From UBA3792 sp045114775 (GTDB lineage Bacteria > Bacillota > Clostridia > Christensenellales > CAG-138), in the NCBI GenBank assembly GCA_045114775.1, contig JBGULC010000008.1, positions 62,001 through 126,000 of the forward strand: DNA of 64,000 nt, given 5' to 3'. The notes beneath the pieces are model-generated. The model was not told where the DNA came from. It did not search any database and saw only the letters and a program-made list of their open reading frames with translations. Positions 32,214-40,943 of the stretch are shown piece by piece. The position numbers and the translations under genes were made by a program. Position 1 is the stretch's first letter. Every line of letters starts with the position of its first letter.

Positions 32214-34271
32214 TTATTCTTCTTCTTCGTCCTCGCGCTTTGCCTGCTCGATGATCTTCTTTGCCTGCTCAGCGGGAACATCCTCGTAGCGGGTGAATTC
32301 GCTGCGGAAGGAACCGCGCGCCTGCGTCATAGAGCGCAGGTCGGTCGCATACTTGAACATCTCGGAAAGCGGAGCTTCCGCAACGATCTCGGTGCCGCCG
32401 TTAGAAGGCGTCATTCCGAGCATTCTGCCGCGGCGACGGCTGAGGTCGCCCATGATATCGCCGACGTTGTCGTTCGGTACCCAGATGTAATAGGTGTAGA
32501 TCGGCTCGGTGAGCGCAGGGCTTGCTTTGACGCACGCCGCCTTATAGGAAAGACGTGCTGCGCTCTTGAACGCGACTTCCTTGGAATCGACGGGATGATA
32601 CTTGCCGTCGTACAGCGTCGCCTTGATGCCTACCATCGGATAGCCTGCGAGTACGCCGTGGAGCATTGCCTCACGGAGGCCCTTTTCGACTGCGGGAATG
32701 TATTCCTTCGGAACGACGCCGCCGACGATCGCGTTAACAAACTCGAAATCAACGCCTTCGGGTGCGGGCTCGAACCGCATTTGCACGACGCCGAACTGAC
32801 CGCTGCCGCCGGACTGCTTCTTATGCTTGCCTTCTGCTTCCGCCGTGGAACGGATCGTCTCGCGATACGGGATGCGCGGGTCAGCAAGCTGCGCTTCGAC
32901 GTTGCTCTTGTTGCGGATCTTTGCGCAGGTGACGTCAAGATGCATTTCGCCGAGGCCCTTCAGCAGCACGTCGCCGGTCTCCGCGTTCTTCTCGATCGCA
33001 ATGGTCGGATCTTCTTCAAGGAGCTTGTTGAGACCGCCGATGACCTTATCCTCTTCACCCTGCTTCTTTGCGGTGACAGCAAGGCTGATGCACGGCTCGG
33101 GGAATACGATCTTTTCGATCGTTACCACGTCGGTCGCGTCGCAGAGCGTTTCGTTCGTGTTGGAGATCTGCAGCTTCGGGATCGCTCCGATGTCGCCCGC
33201 ATTGAGCTTATCGACCGCGATGGACTTCTTGCCGCGGAGCATAACGGGCGCCGTGGGCTTTTCGTTCTTTTCCTGGTTCGCATTGAACAATGCAACGCCG
33301 CCGTCAAGCGTACCGCGATGGACCTTTACGATGCTGTATTTACCGAACTGATCGTTGACCGTCTTGTAGATGTGGCAGACCATCTTGCCGTCTCTCGTGA
33401 GCTCGATCTCTTCGCCGTTCTTGTACGCCTTCGGAAGCTTCGCATCGGCCGCCGTAGGCATATAGTGAAGGATATAGTCAAGCAGCGTGGTGACGCCGAT
33501 GTTGTTGAGCGCGGACGTGCAGCAGACGGGCGTGATATCGCCGTCCAGAACGCCCTTCGAAAGGCCCATCAGGATCTGCTCGCGGGAAAGCTCCATCGTC
33601 TCAAGATATTCCATCATGAGATCTTCGTCCGCTTCGGCTGCCGCTTCGGTCAACTTCTCATAGAGCTCCTGCGCTTCTGCTTCGAGATTGCCGGGGATCG
33701 GAACTTCCTTCTCGCCCTTGCCCTCGAACATCTTCGCGTTCATGTTGACGATATCGACATAGCCCTTGAACGCACCGCCCTGCATGATCGGGAGCTGGAT
33801 CGGAACGACGTTGACGCCGAACTTCTCGTTGACCATCTGCATGGTCTTCTCAAAATTGGCGTTGTCGCGGTCCATCTGATTGATGACCATCATGCGCGCT
33901 TTATGCTGTTCTTTGCACATCGCCATCGTCTTCTCTGCGCCGACTGCCGGACCGGAGACTGCACCGATCACGATCAGCGCAGCATCGCAAAGCGCCATCG
34001 CCGCAGCGACCTCGCCGTAGAAATCGAAGAAACCGGGAGCGTCGATCAGGTTGATCTTCGTGTTCTTCCACTCCAAAGGTGCAAGAGCCATGTTGATGGA
34101 AATAGAGCGCTTGATCTCCTCCGGGTCGAAGTCCGTTGTGGGTGCGTTGTTCGGAAAACGATCTACAAGACCTGCATTGTACAGCATGGCCTCTGTTAAA
34201 GTCGTTTTGCCTTCGCCGCCGTGTCCGAAGACGCCGATGTTGCGAATCTCATTCGCGGTGTAGAATTTCAT
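32214..34271 (-). CDS. Elongation factor G-like GTPase (EF-G2 type)
   Basis: Protein of 685 aa with the full EF-G domain order, but the G domain departs from canonical FusA. The P-loop is GHGGEGKT instead of AHIDAGKT, the switch I RGITI element reads RSISI, and DTPGHVDF is DAPGFFDF, so the catalytic His is Phe81. NQMD replaces NKMD. These features match the EF-G-like/EF-G2 family rather than the housekeeping factor or tetracycline-protection proteins. Its role is unsettled for the family; ribosome-dependent but slow GTP hydrolysis is known for some members. It has its own strong promoter and terminator, so it is a monocistronic unit. Confidence 0.9.
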   Translation of the reverse strand: MKFYTANEIRNIGVFGHGGEGKTTLTEAMLYNAGLVDRFPNNAPTTDFDPEEIKRSISINMALAPLEWKNTKINLIDAPGFFDFYGEVAAAMALCDAALIVIGAVSGPAVGAEKTMAMCKEQHKARMMVINQMDRDNANFEKTMQMVNEKFGVNVVPIQLPIMQGGAFKGYVDIVNMNAKMFEGKGEKEVPIPGNLEAEAQELYEKLTEAAAEADEDLMMEYLETMELSREQILMGLSKGVLDGDITPVCCTSALNNIGVTTLLDYILHYMPTAADAKLPKAYKNGEEIELTRDGKMVCHIYKTVNDQFGKYSIVKVHRGTLDGGVALFNANQEKNEKPTAPVMLRGKKSIAVDKLNAGDIGAIPKLQISNTNETLCDATDVVTIEKIVFPEPCISLAVTAKKQGEEDKVIGGLNKLLEEDPTIAIEKNAETGDVLLKGLGEMHLDVTCAKIRNKSNVEAQLADPRIPYRETIRSTAEAEGKHKKQSGGSGQFGVVQMRFEPAPEGVDFEFVNAIVGGVVPKEYIPAVEKGLREAMLHGVLAGYPMVGIKATLYDGKYHPVDSKEVAFKSAARLSYKAACVKASPALTEPIYTYYIWVPNDNVGDIMGDLSRRRGRMLGMTPSNGGTEIVAEAPLSEMFKYATDLRSMTQARGSFRSEFTRYEDVPAEQAKKIIEQAKREDEEEE

Positions 34272-34345
34272 GTTTGTTCCCCCTGTTGGAATTTGGTATT
34301 CAAAATTGAATCCGCTTACACGGATTAACCCAATTTAATCAATTG

Positions 34346-34374
34346 ATTATAACACAACAAATCCGATCTGTAAA
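34346..34374 (-). promoter_or_regulatory. Promoter of the EF-G-like gene
   Basis: On the minus strand: TTTACA (34374-34369), a 17-bp spacer, TATAAT (34351-34346). The leader of about 68 nt contains a small hairpin (AATCCG/CGGATT) before GGGGG and the ATG. Confidence 0.8.
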
Positions 34375-34375
34375 C

Positions 34376-35629
34376 CTAAACTTTCCACGAATTTGCATAT
34401 TCTTTTTGAATTTCGGTCAAAGTATCGACCGCCGCGCCGATGCTGCGGAGTTTTTCGTTTGCAACAAAGCCATCGATCTCTTCCGGAACCGCATATACGC
34501 GTGCTTCCCGCGGGGTATGCAGCGCGATTTCACGGGCGCACAGCGCCTGGATCGCGAAGCTCATATCCATGATCTCGGCGGGATGTCCGTCACCGGATGC
34601 GAGATTGACAAGTCTCCCTTCCGCGAGCACGTACAACCATCGGCCGTTCTCCAAACGATATCCCATGATGTTTGGCTTCATCTGACGTGCTTCGACCGCA
34701 ATTCTCTTCAGCGTCGCAACGTCTACCTCGACGTCAAAGTGTCCTGCATTTGCAAGCAAAACGCCGTTCTTCATGCGGCGCATGTGTTCCTCCGTGATCA
34801 CGTCACGCATACCTGTGACCGTGATAAACACATCTCCGAGTTCGGCGGCATCTACCATTTTCATTACGGAGAAGCCGTCCATAACAGCTTCAATTGCCTT
34901 AACCGGGTCGATCTCCGTGACGATCACGCGTGCGCCGAGGCCTTTTGCACGCATTGCGACGCCTCGTCCGCACCATCCGTATCCCGCGACGACGACCGTC
35001 TTGCCCGCAACGATCAGATTTGTCGTACGGTCGATCCCGTCGAAAACCGACTGACCGGTTCCGTATCGGTTGTCAAACAAATGCTTGCATTGCGCGTCAT
35101 TGACGTCGAACATCGGAAAACGCAACGAACCGTCCTTCTGCATGGCAAGCAGACGATGTACGCCCGTCGTCGTTTCCTCACAACCGCCTTTCACCTTGGA
35201 AATCAGATGCGGAAGCTTTGTGTGCAGCGTTGCAACGAGGTCGCATCCATCGTCGATGATAACGTCCGGTTCCGCAGAAAGAACGCTGAGAAGACATTCT
35301 TCATAGACCTCCGGAGAAGCGCCGTGGATCGCGTAGACGGACATACCCTCATGTACAAGAGCAGCAGCAACATCGTCCTGTGTCGAAAGTGGGTTGCTGC
35401 CGGTAACGAACATCTCAGCGCCGCCCGCTTTTAGTACTTGACACAGATATGCCGTCTTGGCTTCCAGATGTACCGAGAGCGCGATTCTGAGGCCTTTGAA
35501 CGGTTGTTCAACGCGGAACTGTTCTTCGATCCCGTTCAGCAGGGACATGTTTCGACGAACCCACTCAATTTTGTCAAGGCCAGATGGGTATAACGATTCA
35601 TCCGCGATCCTGTATTCTCTTTCGCTCAT
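34376..35629 (-). CDS. ahcY: Adenosylhomocysteinase
   Basis: NAD-dependent S-adenosylhomocysteine hydrolase of 417 aa, the short bacterial/archaeal type. Motifs: LSVHLEAKTAYL, GSNPLSTQDDVAAAL, DDGCDLV, GCEETTTGVHRL, VNDAQCKHLFDNRYGTGQS, and the NAD-binding VVVAGYGWCGRGVAMRAKGLGARVIVTE. It recycles the product inhibitor of methyltransferases to homocysteine and adenosine. It starts one base after the S41 protease stop, using GGAG inside that gene, so the two are probably co-transcribed. No other SAM-cycle gene is in the window. Confidence 0.96.
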   Translation of the reverse strand: MSEREYRIADESLYPSGLDKIEWVRRNMSLLNGIEEQFRVEQPFKGLRIALSVHLEAKTAYLCQVLKAGGAEMFVTGSNPLSTQDDVAAALVHEGMSVYAIHGASPEVYEECLLSVLSAEPDVIIDDGCDLVATLHTKLPHLISKVKGGCEETTTGVHRLLAMQKDGSLRFPMFDVNDAQCKHLFDNRYGTGQSVFDGIDRTTNLIVAGKTVVVAGYGWCGRGVAMRAKGLGARVIVTEIDPVKAIEAVMDGFSVMKMVDAAELGDVFITVTGMRDVITEEHMRRMKNGVLLANAGHFDVEVDVATLKRIAVEARQMKPNIMGYRLENGRWLYVLAEGRLVNLASGDGHPAEIMDMSFAIQALCAREIALHTPREARVYAVPEEIDGFVANEKLRSIGAAVDTLTEIQKEYANSWKV

Positions 35630-35630
35630 T

Positions 35631-36893
35631 TCAGTTCTCCTCCAAATACTTGATTGCTGCAGTCAGCTGCGTATCCAATTCACCCGGTATGTACTCGATC
35701 GTAAGCTTTTTTGCATCCTCAGGTAGTTCGACAATATGATCCGGAATAATGCCTTCGTCCTGCACACATACGCCATTCGGAGTGAAATATGCGTCCGTTG
35801 TAAGCTTCATCCATCCATCTGTCTCATCAATCTTATAGAAAGATTGTACGATCCCTTTGCCGTAAGTCTTTGTACCGATGAGATATGCCGCTTCGTAGTC
35901 CTTCATGGCTCCAGCGACAAGTTCGCTTGCGGAAGCAGTCATCTCGTTCACAAGAATCACCGTATTAATGTCCATACCGCTGTTTTGTGTCTTATACTCT
36001 GTTACATAGCCTGTGCGCGATCGCAGTGTTGTAACGATATGGTTTTTCGGCAAGAACAGATCTGCAATATCGATCGCATCTTTGAGTGATCCGCCGAGAT
36101 TGTCCCGAAGATCAAGAACAAGCTCTTTCATTCCTGTCTTTAGCAGTGCGGCGATTGCTTCCCTTGTTTCCTCCACACAGGTGCCGTGAAAGGAAAGAAT
36201 GTGGATATAACCGATCGAATTTGTCAGCATACGATATGATACGGCAGGAGTATGTACCTCGCGCGCTATAAGCAGGAAGGAAAGGGTTTCGGTCCCACGT
36301 TTAATTACAAACGTATTCTCCGCTCCGTCCTCTGCGTGGACGTTGGACAAAAAGTCGCCGAGCGATTCGCCGCTGTACACGACTCCGTTGATTTCTATGA
36401 TAATATCGCCCTTTTGCAGCCCTGCGTCCTTTGCCGGCGTATCGTCATAGACATCAAGAATCTCGACTGCACCGTCTTCATTGACCTGCGTAAGCACGCC
36501 TATTCCTATAAACGCGCGTTCATTCTGCTTTTGCAGCTCTGCATATTCCTCTGCAGTGTAATATGTTGCATAGAGATCGCCCGTTGCCGTCGCAAGCCCT
36601 TTTAACGCAGCATCCGTCAACTGCGTTTCGTCTTCTGTATAATAGAAGCCGTTTTCACGGATGATGTTCCTTGCCTGTCGAACGGAAAAAACCAGATGTC
36701 CATCCTGTTCCCGATACTGTTTTTCTGCAGCTGTCCAGGTATAGCATCCAGCGGAGATCGCTCCGATTGTCGCCGCAGCAATAACAGAAACGATCAGGAT
36801 CAGCAGAAACATGCCGTTTATCTTATTATTGCGTTTGCGACAGTCTTTGCTGTCTTTATTCTCTGTGAGATATGTTTTTTCTGTCTGTTCCAT
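35631..36893 (-). CDS. S41-family C-terminal processing peptidase
   Basis: Membrane-anchored serine protease of 420 aa. A cytoplasmic polar N-terminus precedes a membrane helix (about 26-48). A PDZ domain (about 118-205, AFIGIGVLTQVNEDGAVEIL ... DAGLQKGDIIIEING) leads to the S41 catalytic domain with LVLDLRDNLGG, catalytic Ser in TASASELVAGAM and Lys in TKTYGKGIVQS. It fits the CtpA/CtpB group; CtpB acts in sporulation in Bacillus, but the substrate here is unknown. It lies shortly after the terminator of the P-loop gene and directly before ahcY. Confidence 0.93.
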   Translation of the reverse strand: MEQTEKTYLTENKDSKDCRKRNNKINGMFLLILIVSVIAAATIGAISAGCYTWTAAEKQYREQDGHLVFSVRQARNIIRENGFYYTEDETQLTDAALKGLATATGDLYATYYTAEEYAELQKQNERAFIGIGVLTQVNEDGAVEILDVYDDTPAKDAGLQKGDIIIEINGVVYSGESLGDFLSNVHAEDGAENTFVIKRGTETLSFLLIAREVHTPAVSYRMLTNSIGYIHILSFHGTCVEETREAIAALLKTGMKELVLDLRDNLGGSLKDAIDIADLFLPKNHIVTTLRSRTGYVTEYKTQNSGMDINTVILVNEMTASASELVAGAMKDYEAAYLIGTKTYGKGIVQSFYKIDETDGWMKLTTDAYFTPNGVCVQDEGIIPDHIVELPEDAKKLTIEYIPGELDTQLTAAIKYLEEN

Positions 36894-36916
36894 TTTCTCT
36901 ACCTGCCTTTTTCGTT

Positions 36917-36959
36917 AAAAAGAGACCGTGAAAAGCCTGCGATCTTTTTCACAGTCTCC
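36917..36959 (-). terminator. Terminator of the small P-loop gene
   Basis: GGAGACTGTGAAAA pairs with TTTTCACGGTCTC on the minus strand (one G-T mismatch), followed by TTTTT. It separates the P-loop gene from the S41 protease gene. Confidence 0.8.
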
Positions 36960-36985
36960 TTAGACAACCATATTCCTGCATAAAG

Positions 36986-37396
36986 CTATGCGGTATACTC
37001 CTTCAAAAAAAGCGGAAGCTGTTCCGGCGCGCAGGATAGTGAAATCACCAACTTGATCGAATGCGCCTCGGAGAACCTTTTCAGATGCTCGAACATTTCT
37101 TTGAGAGAATCCAGATCATGATGAACAAGATGCATGAAGCTGTCTATCACGATGTACTCCAAATCATGGTCCGAAGCGGAAATTCCGCACAGAAATCCGT
37201 AAAACATCTTCGGGCCGGACAACGCATACTCCGTTGCATTGATAAAGCGAACGGAAAGATTCAGATCGTACATGTAGCGATCGTCTTCATCAATGAAAGC
37301 GACGCTTCCCTTTGCCTTTTCCGCCGCTTGATTGGCAATCTCAAGAATCCTTTTTGTCTTTCCCGATCCTTTTTCGCCGAAAACAAGTTGAATCAA
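36986..37396 (-). CDS. Small P-loop ATP-binding protein, function unknown
   Basis: Protein of 136 aa consisting of little more than a P-loop NTPase core: Walker A GEKGSGKTKR at the N-terminus, FIDEDDRYMYDL, and a Walker B-like YIVIDSF. Similar short proteins in Clostridia are often auto-annotated as PilT-like or ATP-binding, without known function. The initiation codon is taken as TTG at 37396, because GGAGGTG lies 5 nt upstream; the in-frame ATG at 37432 overlaps the promoter -10. It is flanked by its own promoter and terminator, so it is monocistronic. Confidence 0.8.
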   Translation of the reverse strand: MIQLVFGEKGSGKTKRILEIANQAAEKAKGSVAFIDEDDRYMYDLNLSVRFINATEYALSGPKMFYGFLCGISASDHDLEYIVIDSFMHLVHHDLDSLKEMFEHLKRFSEAHSIKLVISLSCAPEQLPLFLKEYTA

Positions 37397-37420
37397 TTTT
37401 GCACCTCCGATTTTTGTTTC

Positions 37421-37449
37421 ATTATATCGCAATTATCTTTCGTATGCAA
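37421..37449 (-). promoter_or_regulatory. Promoter of the P-loop gene
   Basis: On the minus strand: TTGCAT (37449-37444), a 17-bp spacer, perfect TATAAT (37426-37421). The leader is short and ends in GGAGGTG before a TTG start. Confidence 0.8.
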
Positions 37450-37474
37450 GCCCGATTCACGGTTGATGAAACAG

Positions 37475-39127
37475 TTACCCGTAAAACCCGAGTTCTTTCA
37501 TCAGCATGCGATAGCTTTGATCGAATCTCTCGGCTTCCATAGATTCCAAAGCATACTGCGGCATAACATCCGTGGGGATCCGAAATGTATGTTCTTTCCA
37601 ATAGTATAGCTTCTTTGCGTTCCTGCCTGTACCGTCGAAAACGGCATCCATGGAATAAACCTCTCTTTTCTGAGCCTGTTTGAACGCTGTGATACTGACT
37701 GTAAGCTGAGAATCAGAGAAATCGTACGTCAGATATGCATCGTCTTTTCCGTCTCTGTCGCAATCAATCCTGTCTATAACCATCTGATAATGCGAACTGT
37801 AATGTATAATATCTCCGGATTCCGCACGGTCAAATTCTATCCGGTTATCTTTTGTTTTTTTATGTTCTCCAAGTAAATCGATTCTGGCTTCCAGTTCCGA
37901 AGCGATATTCATCCCTGCCTGTTTATATGCCCAGACGATTGCTGCTGCATCATGCATACCTTTACAGCGGAGATTTGCCGTGATCTCATTTCCATTGAGT
38001 CGATTCCCCCACATCGGATCGACTCCCCATTCTTTTGCTCTGTCGAAAGAACCGCCGACCTGATGCGGAACGGAATACTCGTATTTTGCCAATTCGGAAA
38101 TCAATGATACTCCGGATGTAACGACGCCTGCACGAGTATAAAAACCTGCTGCGGCTATATTCCGGCTGATCCGCCTGTTGAACTCATCCACCGATGTTTT
38201 TTCGCCCTTCAATACACTTTTCAACGGATCGATCAAGCTTCTGATATTGCTATTGTCTATTGGATACAAAAATCCGGATGTTACCGTGATATTGATTGGT
38301 TGGCAGATGTTTTCTTCAGCGTCACGGATCCAAAGGGTATACTGTCCATCGTATTTGAAGATACGAAGCGTATCTGCTGCATCTCCGTTATCTCCTATAT
38401 CAAACCAATCACGCGAGTCCTCCGGGGGTGTTGTTCCGGCAACGGTAAAGCAGTATGCCTGCATCGTCTTACCGTTCTTCAACTTTGCCTCTACGACACC
38501 GCCGCGAACAGATACCTCGATGTCGTCGTTCTCGTTCGTAAAGTTTACCGGAATACCGTCGATTTCCTGAAAAAACACAAGATCGTCACGGATCATTTTG
38601 AACTCACCGAATTTCAGTATATCGGCTTTTGAAAAATATCTCAATTCAAGAGCCTTCTCCTGAGAAGGGTACAGTGTTACGCCCTGCGCAGTAAAAGCAT
38701 AAGTTCCTTCGACATCCTGATGTATAACAGAAGCAAGATATGTTCCGTCTTCTCTGAGCTCCAAAGAAAAAGGCAGATCTTCAATCGTCCAAATTCCGAC
38801 ATACGGATTGGGTTCGGGCGACGGCGTCGGAGTTTCTGTCGGATCCGGTGTGAACGTCAGCACAGGTGTTGCTGTCGGCGTTGATTGTGGTTCCGGCGTA
38901 AGCTTCGGTGTCGGCTCCGGCGATGGTTCCGGTGTTTGTGTCGGACTTGTCAGGAGAATCTGAACGTCTGTCGGTTGCTCTTCCGCGGGCGTCGGCATAG
39001 ATTCGGATTGTGTTGATTGAATCGGTGCTTCCATCGTCGTCATATGCTCCGGTGTGTCTGTACTGCATCCGAAACAAATTGAAAGCAGAAAACATAATAC
39101 AGTTATAACATGAAATGCTTTTTTCAC
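37475..39127 (-). CDS. Lipoprotein with Pro/Thr-rich stalk and NlpC/P60-like domain lacking the catalytic Cys
   Basis: Surface lipoprotein of 550 aa. The signal peptide ends in a lipobox (SICFGC, Cys near 21). A Thr/Pro/Glu-rich stalk (about 25-105) precedes a lipocalin/META-like beta region (YVGIWTIEDLPFSLELREDG) and a C-terminal region with features of an NlpC/P60 hydrolase: WAYKQAGM and GDIIHYSSHYQMVIDR. The position usually held by the catalytic Cys (DCSGF) reads DAAAI near residue 393, while the His region near 445 remains, so it may be a binding rather than a cutting domain. The start is GTG at 39127 behind GAGGAG, which gives a proper signal peptide. The NlpC/P60 assignment is by motif only. 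Confidence 0.65.
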   Translation of the reverse strand: MKKAFHVITVLCFLLSICFGCSTDTPEHMTTMEAPIQSTQSESMPTPAEEQPTDVQILLTSPTQTPEPSPEPTPKLTPEPQSTPTATPVLTFTPDPTETPTPSPEPNPYVGIWTIEDLPFSLELREDGTYLASVIHQDVEGTYAFTAQGVTLYPSQEKALELRYFSKADILKFGEFKMIRDDLVFFQEIDGIPVNFTNENDDIEVSVRGGVVEAKLKNGKTMQAYCFTVAGTTPPEDSRDWFDIGDNGDAADTLRIFKYDGQYTLWIRDAEENICQPINITVTSGFLYPIDNSNIRSLIDPLKSVLKGEKTSVDEFNRRISRNIAAAGFYTRAGVVTSGVSLISELAKYEYSVPHQVGGSFDRAKEWGVDPMWGNRLNGNEITANLRCKGMHDAAAIVWAYKQAGMNIASELEARIDLLGEHKKTKDNRIEFDRAESGDIIHYSSHYQMVIDRIDCDRDGKDDAYLTYDFSDSQLTVSITAFKQAQKREVYSMDAVFDGTGRNAKKLYYWKEHTFRIPTDVMPQYALESMEAERFDQSYRMLMKELGFYG

Positions 39128-39149
39128 AACGTTCTCCTCTGTTGAATTA

Positions 39150-39178
39150 ATTATACATGATTTCACTTCTCTTGTCTA
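39150..39178 (-). promoter_or_regulatory. Promoter of the lipoprotein gene
   Basis: On the minus strand: TAGACA (39178-39173), a 17-bp spacer, TATAAT (39155-39150). The -35 lies in one arm of an 11-bp inverted repeat (39167-39177 and 39212-39222). Confidence 0.75.
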
Positions 39179-39222
39179 CTGAATTATAGTAATCGGCCTA
39201 TCATCTGTTTCAGACAAGAGAA
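39167..39222. repeat. 11-bp inverted repeat around the lipoprotein promoter
   Basis: TTCTCTTGTCT (39167-39177) and its exact complement AGACAAGAGAA (39212-39222), 34 bp apart. The first copy covers the -35 element, the second lies upstream. It could be a two-site operator. Confidence 0.6.
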
Positions 39223-39293
39223 CCATCCGTCATTCAACATAAATATCGCTGATTACTTGTGCAAAAAGAAAGGGATGATCTGCATGATACATA

Positions 39294-39322
39294 CAAAAAG
39301 CCCGCTCTCAGCGGAGCGGGCT
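39294..39322 (-). terminator. Terminator of the uracil permease gene
   Basis: AGCCCGCTC / GAGCGGGCT stem (9 bp) with a 6-nt loop followed by TTTTTG on the minus strand. Confidence 0.9.
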
Positions 39323-39339
39323 AGGATGGTCTGATTCGA

Positions 39340-40872
39340 TTATTTCTCTTCCTTCAGGGAATTTTGTGCCTTTTTCTTTTTCATGCCGCCGAGGATCAGG
39401 TTTGTGAGAACGCCGAGGATCAGCGCGCAGGCGACCGTGGTGAGATTGACCTTGCCGAAGCTGACGGTCAGGCGGCCGACGCCCGCGATCAGGATGACGG
39501 AGACCACGAACAGGTTGCGGTTGTCGTTCAGATCGGTCTTCTGGATCATCTTGAGACCGGAGACCGCGATGAAGCCGTACAGAGCCATGCAGACGCCGCC
39601 CATGACGCAGCTCGGAATCGACGCGAGGAACGCGGCGAACGGTCCGACGAAGCTGATCAGGATCGCAAGGATCGCGGTGCAGAGGATCGTAACGACGGAA
39701 GCGTTGCCGGAGATTGCGACGCAGCCGATGGATTCGCCGTAAGTGGTGTTCGGGCAGCCGCCGAAGATCGCGCCTGCGAAGGAGCCGATACCGTCGCCGA
39801 GAAGCGTGCGGTGCAGGCCCGGATCCTCTGTGAGGTCGACGCCGACGATCGAGGACAGGTTCTTATGGTCCGCAATGTGCTCCGCGAACACGACGAACGC
39901 GACCGGCACGTATGCGACGAGGATCGTCAGGAAGTATGCGCCGTTCATTTCGCCGAAGCCCTTGAACGCGGTGAGGAACGTGAAGTCCGGATACCACTGC
40001 ATGGTCTTGAATCCGGAGAAATTGATGATCTGAAGCGCTGCATTGCCGGTTGCGTTGCCGATCAGCGTGAAGACCGCTGCGACGGCATAGCCCGCCAGGA
40101 TACCCATGATGAACGGGATCATCTTCAGCATCTTTTTGCCGTAAACCGAGCAGAGCATCGTGACCGCCAGAGTGATCAGGCCGACGACGAGGCAGAGATA
40201 CGGATTTGCGTTCTGCACATTGTTTTCTGCCTTGATAAGGACCGTATCGCCCGCCTTAAGAGTATCGAAAACCTCCGTGCCGGCGAGTTTTGCGGTGTCG
40301 AGTGAAATTGCATTGATATCGACGTCTTCAAGGATCGTAATGTTCTTTTCTCTCAGATCGTCTTCTGTGACGGTATGCATCACGACGGACTCTTCCGTAT
40401 GCGTAACGTTGCCTTTCGTGAGGTCGCCGATCGCGTTGCCCGCGAGCGAAAGACCGATGATCGCAACGATCGGTCCGATGACGATCGCCGGCATCAGCTT
40501 GTTAATCCACTTGACGCCCGCGAACTTGACAGCGATCGCGATGACCACATAGACGAGACCCGCGAACAGTGCGCCGATGATCAGGCCGAGATAGCCGAGC
40601 GACATCGAAACACCGCCTGCGAACGCGGCTGCCATGGAGCCGAGGAACGCGAACGAGCTGCCGAGGAAGACCGGGCTTCTGAATTTCGTGAAGAGCAGGT
40701 AAACGAGTGTGCCGACGCCTGCGCCGAACAGCGCCGCGGTGGAGCTCATGCCGTGACCGACGATCGCCGGGACTGCGATGGTCGCCGCCATGATCGCGAG
40801 AAGCTGCTGCAGTGCGAAGAGCAGCGTCTGACCGAATTTGGGTTTGTCCTTGATGTTGTAGACCAGATTCAT
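39340..40872 (-). CDS. uraA: Uracil permease (NCS2 family)
   Basis: Membrane transporter of 510 aa with the NCS2 pattern: QQLLAIMAATIAVPAIVG near the N-terminus, FLGSSFAFLGSMAAAF, the cytosine/uracil-site region VVFAEHIADHKNL and the signature GCPNTTYGESIGCVAI. The context next to pyrR supports uracil rather than xanthine. It is about 80 residues longer than Escherichia coli UraA; the excess is a hydrophilic insertion at about 150-220 between membrane helices. GGGAGG precedes the ATG. It is co-transcribed with pyrR, 71 nt upstream, across a small hairpin without a T-run. Confidence 0.92.
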   Translation of the reverse strand: MNLVYNIKDKPKFGQTLLFALQQLLAIMAATIAVPAIVGHGMSSTAALFGAGVGTLVYLLFTKFRSPVFLGSSFAFLGSMAAAFAGGVSMSLGYLGLIIGALFAGLVYVVIAIAVKFAGVKWINKLMPAIVIGPIVAIIGLSLAGNAIGDLTKGNVTHTEESVVMHTVTEDDLREKNITILEDVDINAISLDTAKLAGTEVFDTLKAGDTVLIKAENNVQNANPYLCLVVGLITLAVTMLCSVYGKKMLKMIPFIMGILAGYAVAAVFTLIGNATGNAALQIINFSGFKTMQWYPDFTFLTAFKGFGEMNGAYFLTILVAYVPVAFVVFAEHIADHKNLSSIVGVDLTEDPGLHRTLLGDGIGSFAGAIFGGCPNTTYGESIGCVAISGNASVVTILCTAILAILISFVGPFAAFLASIPSCVMGGVCMALYGFIAVSGLKMIQKTDLNDNRNLFVVSVILIAGVGRLTVSFGKVNLTTVACALILGVLTNLILGGMKKKKAQNSLKEEK

Positions 40873-40943
40873 AATGTACCTCCCTGTGTCCTTTTATTAT
40901 GATGTGTCTATTGAGAGACCGTTTTTACGGTCGTTCTCCCCTT

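Noticed and set aside
32118..34199. A 693-residue open frame on the plus strand opposite the EF-G-like gene
   Set aside because: It mirrors the coding frame of a clearly conserved protein, has no ribosome binding site and gives a Arg/Asp/Leu/His-rich translation without motifs.
35631..39127. Horizontal island spanning the S41, P-loop and lipoprotein genes because of AT-richer DNA
   Set aside because: The difference from neighbours was judged only by eye, similar AT-rich stretches occur at the left end of the window, and no mobility gene or flanking repeat is present.
40900..40935. Second pyrimidine attenuator between pyrR and uraA
   Set aside because: GACCGT/ACGGTC forms a small hairpin, but there is no T-run and no CTTTAA element.
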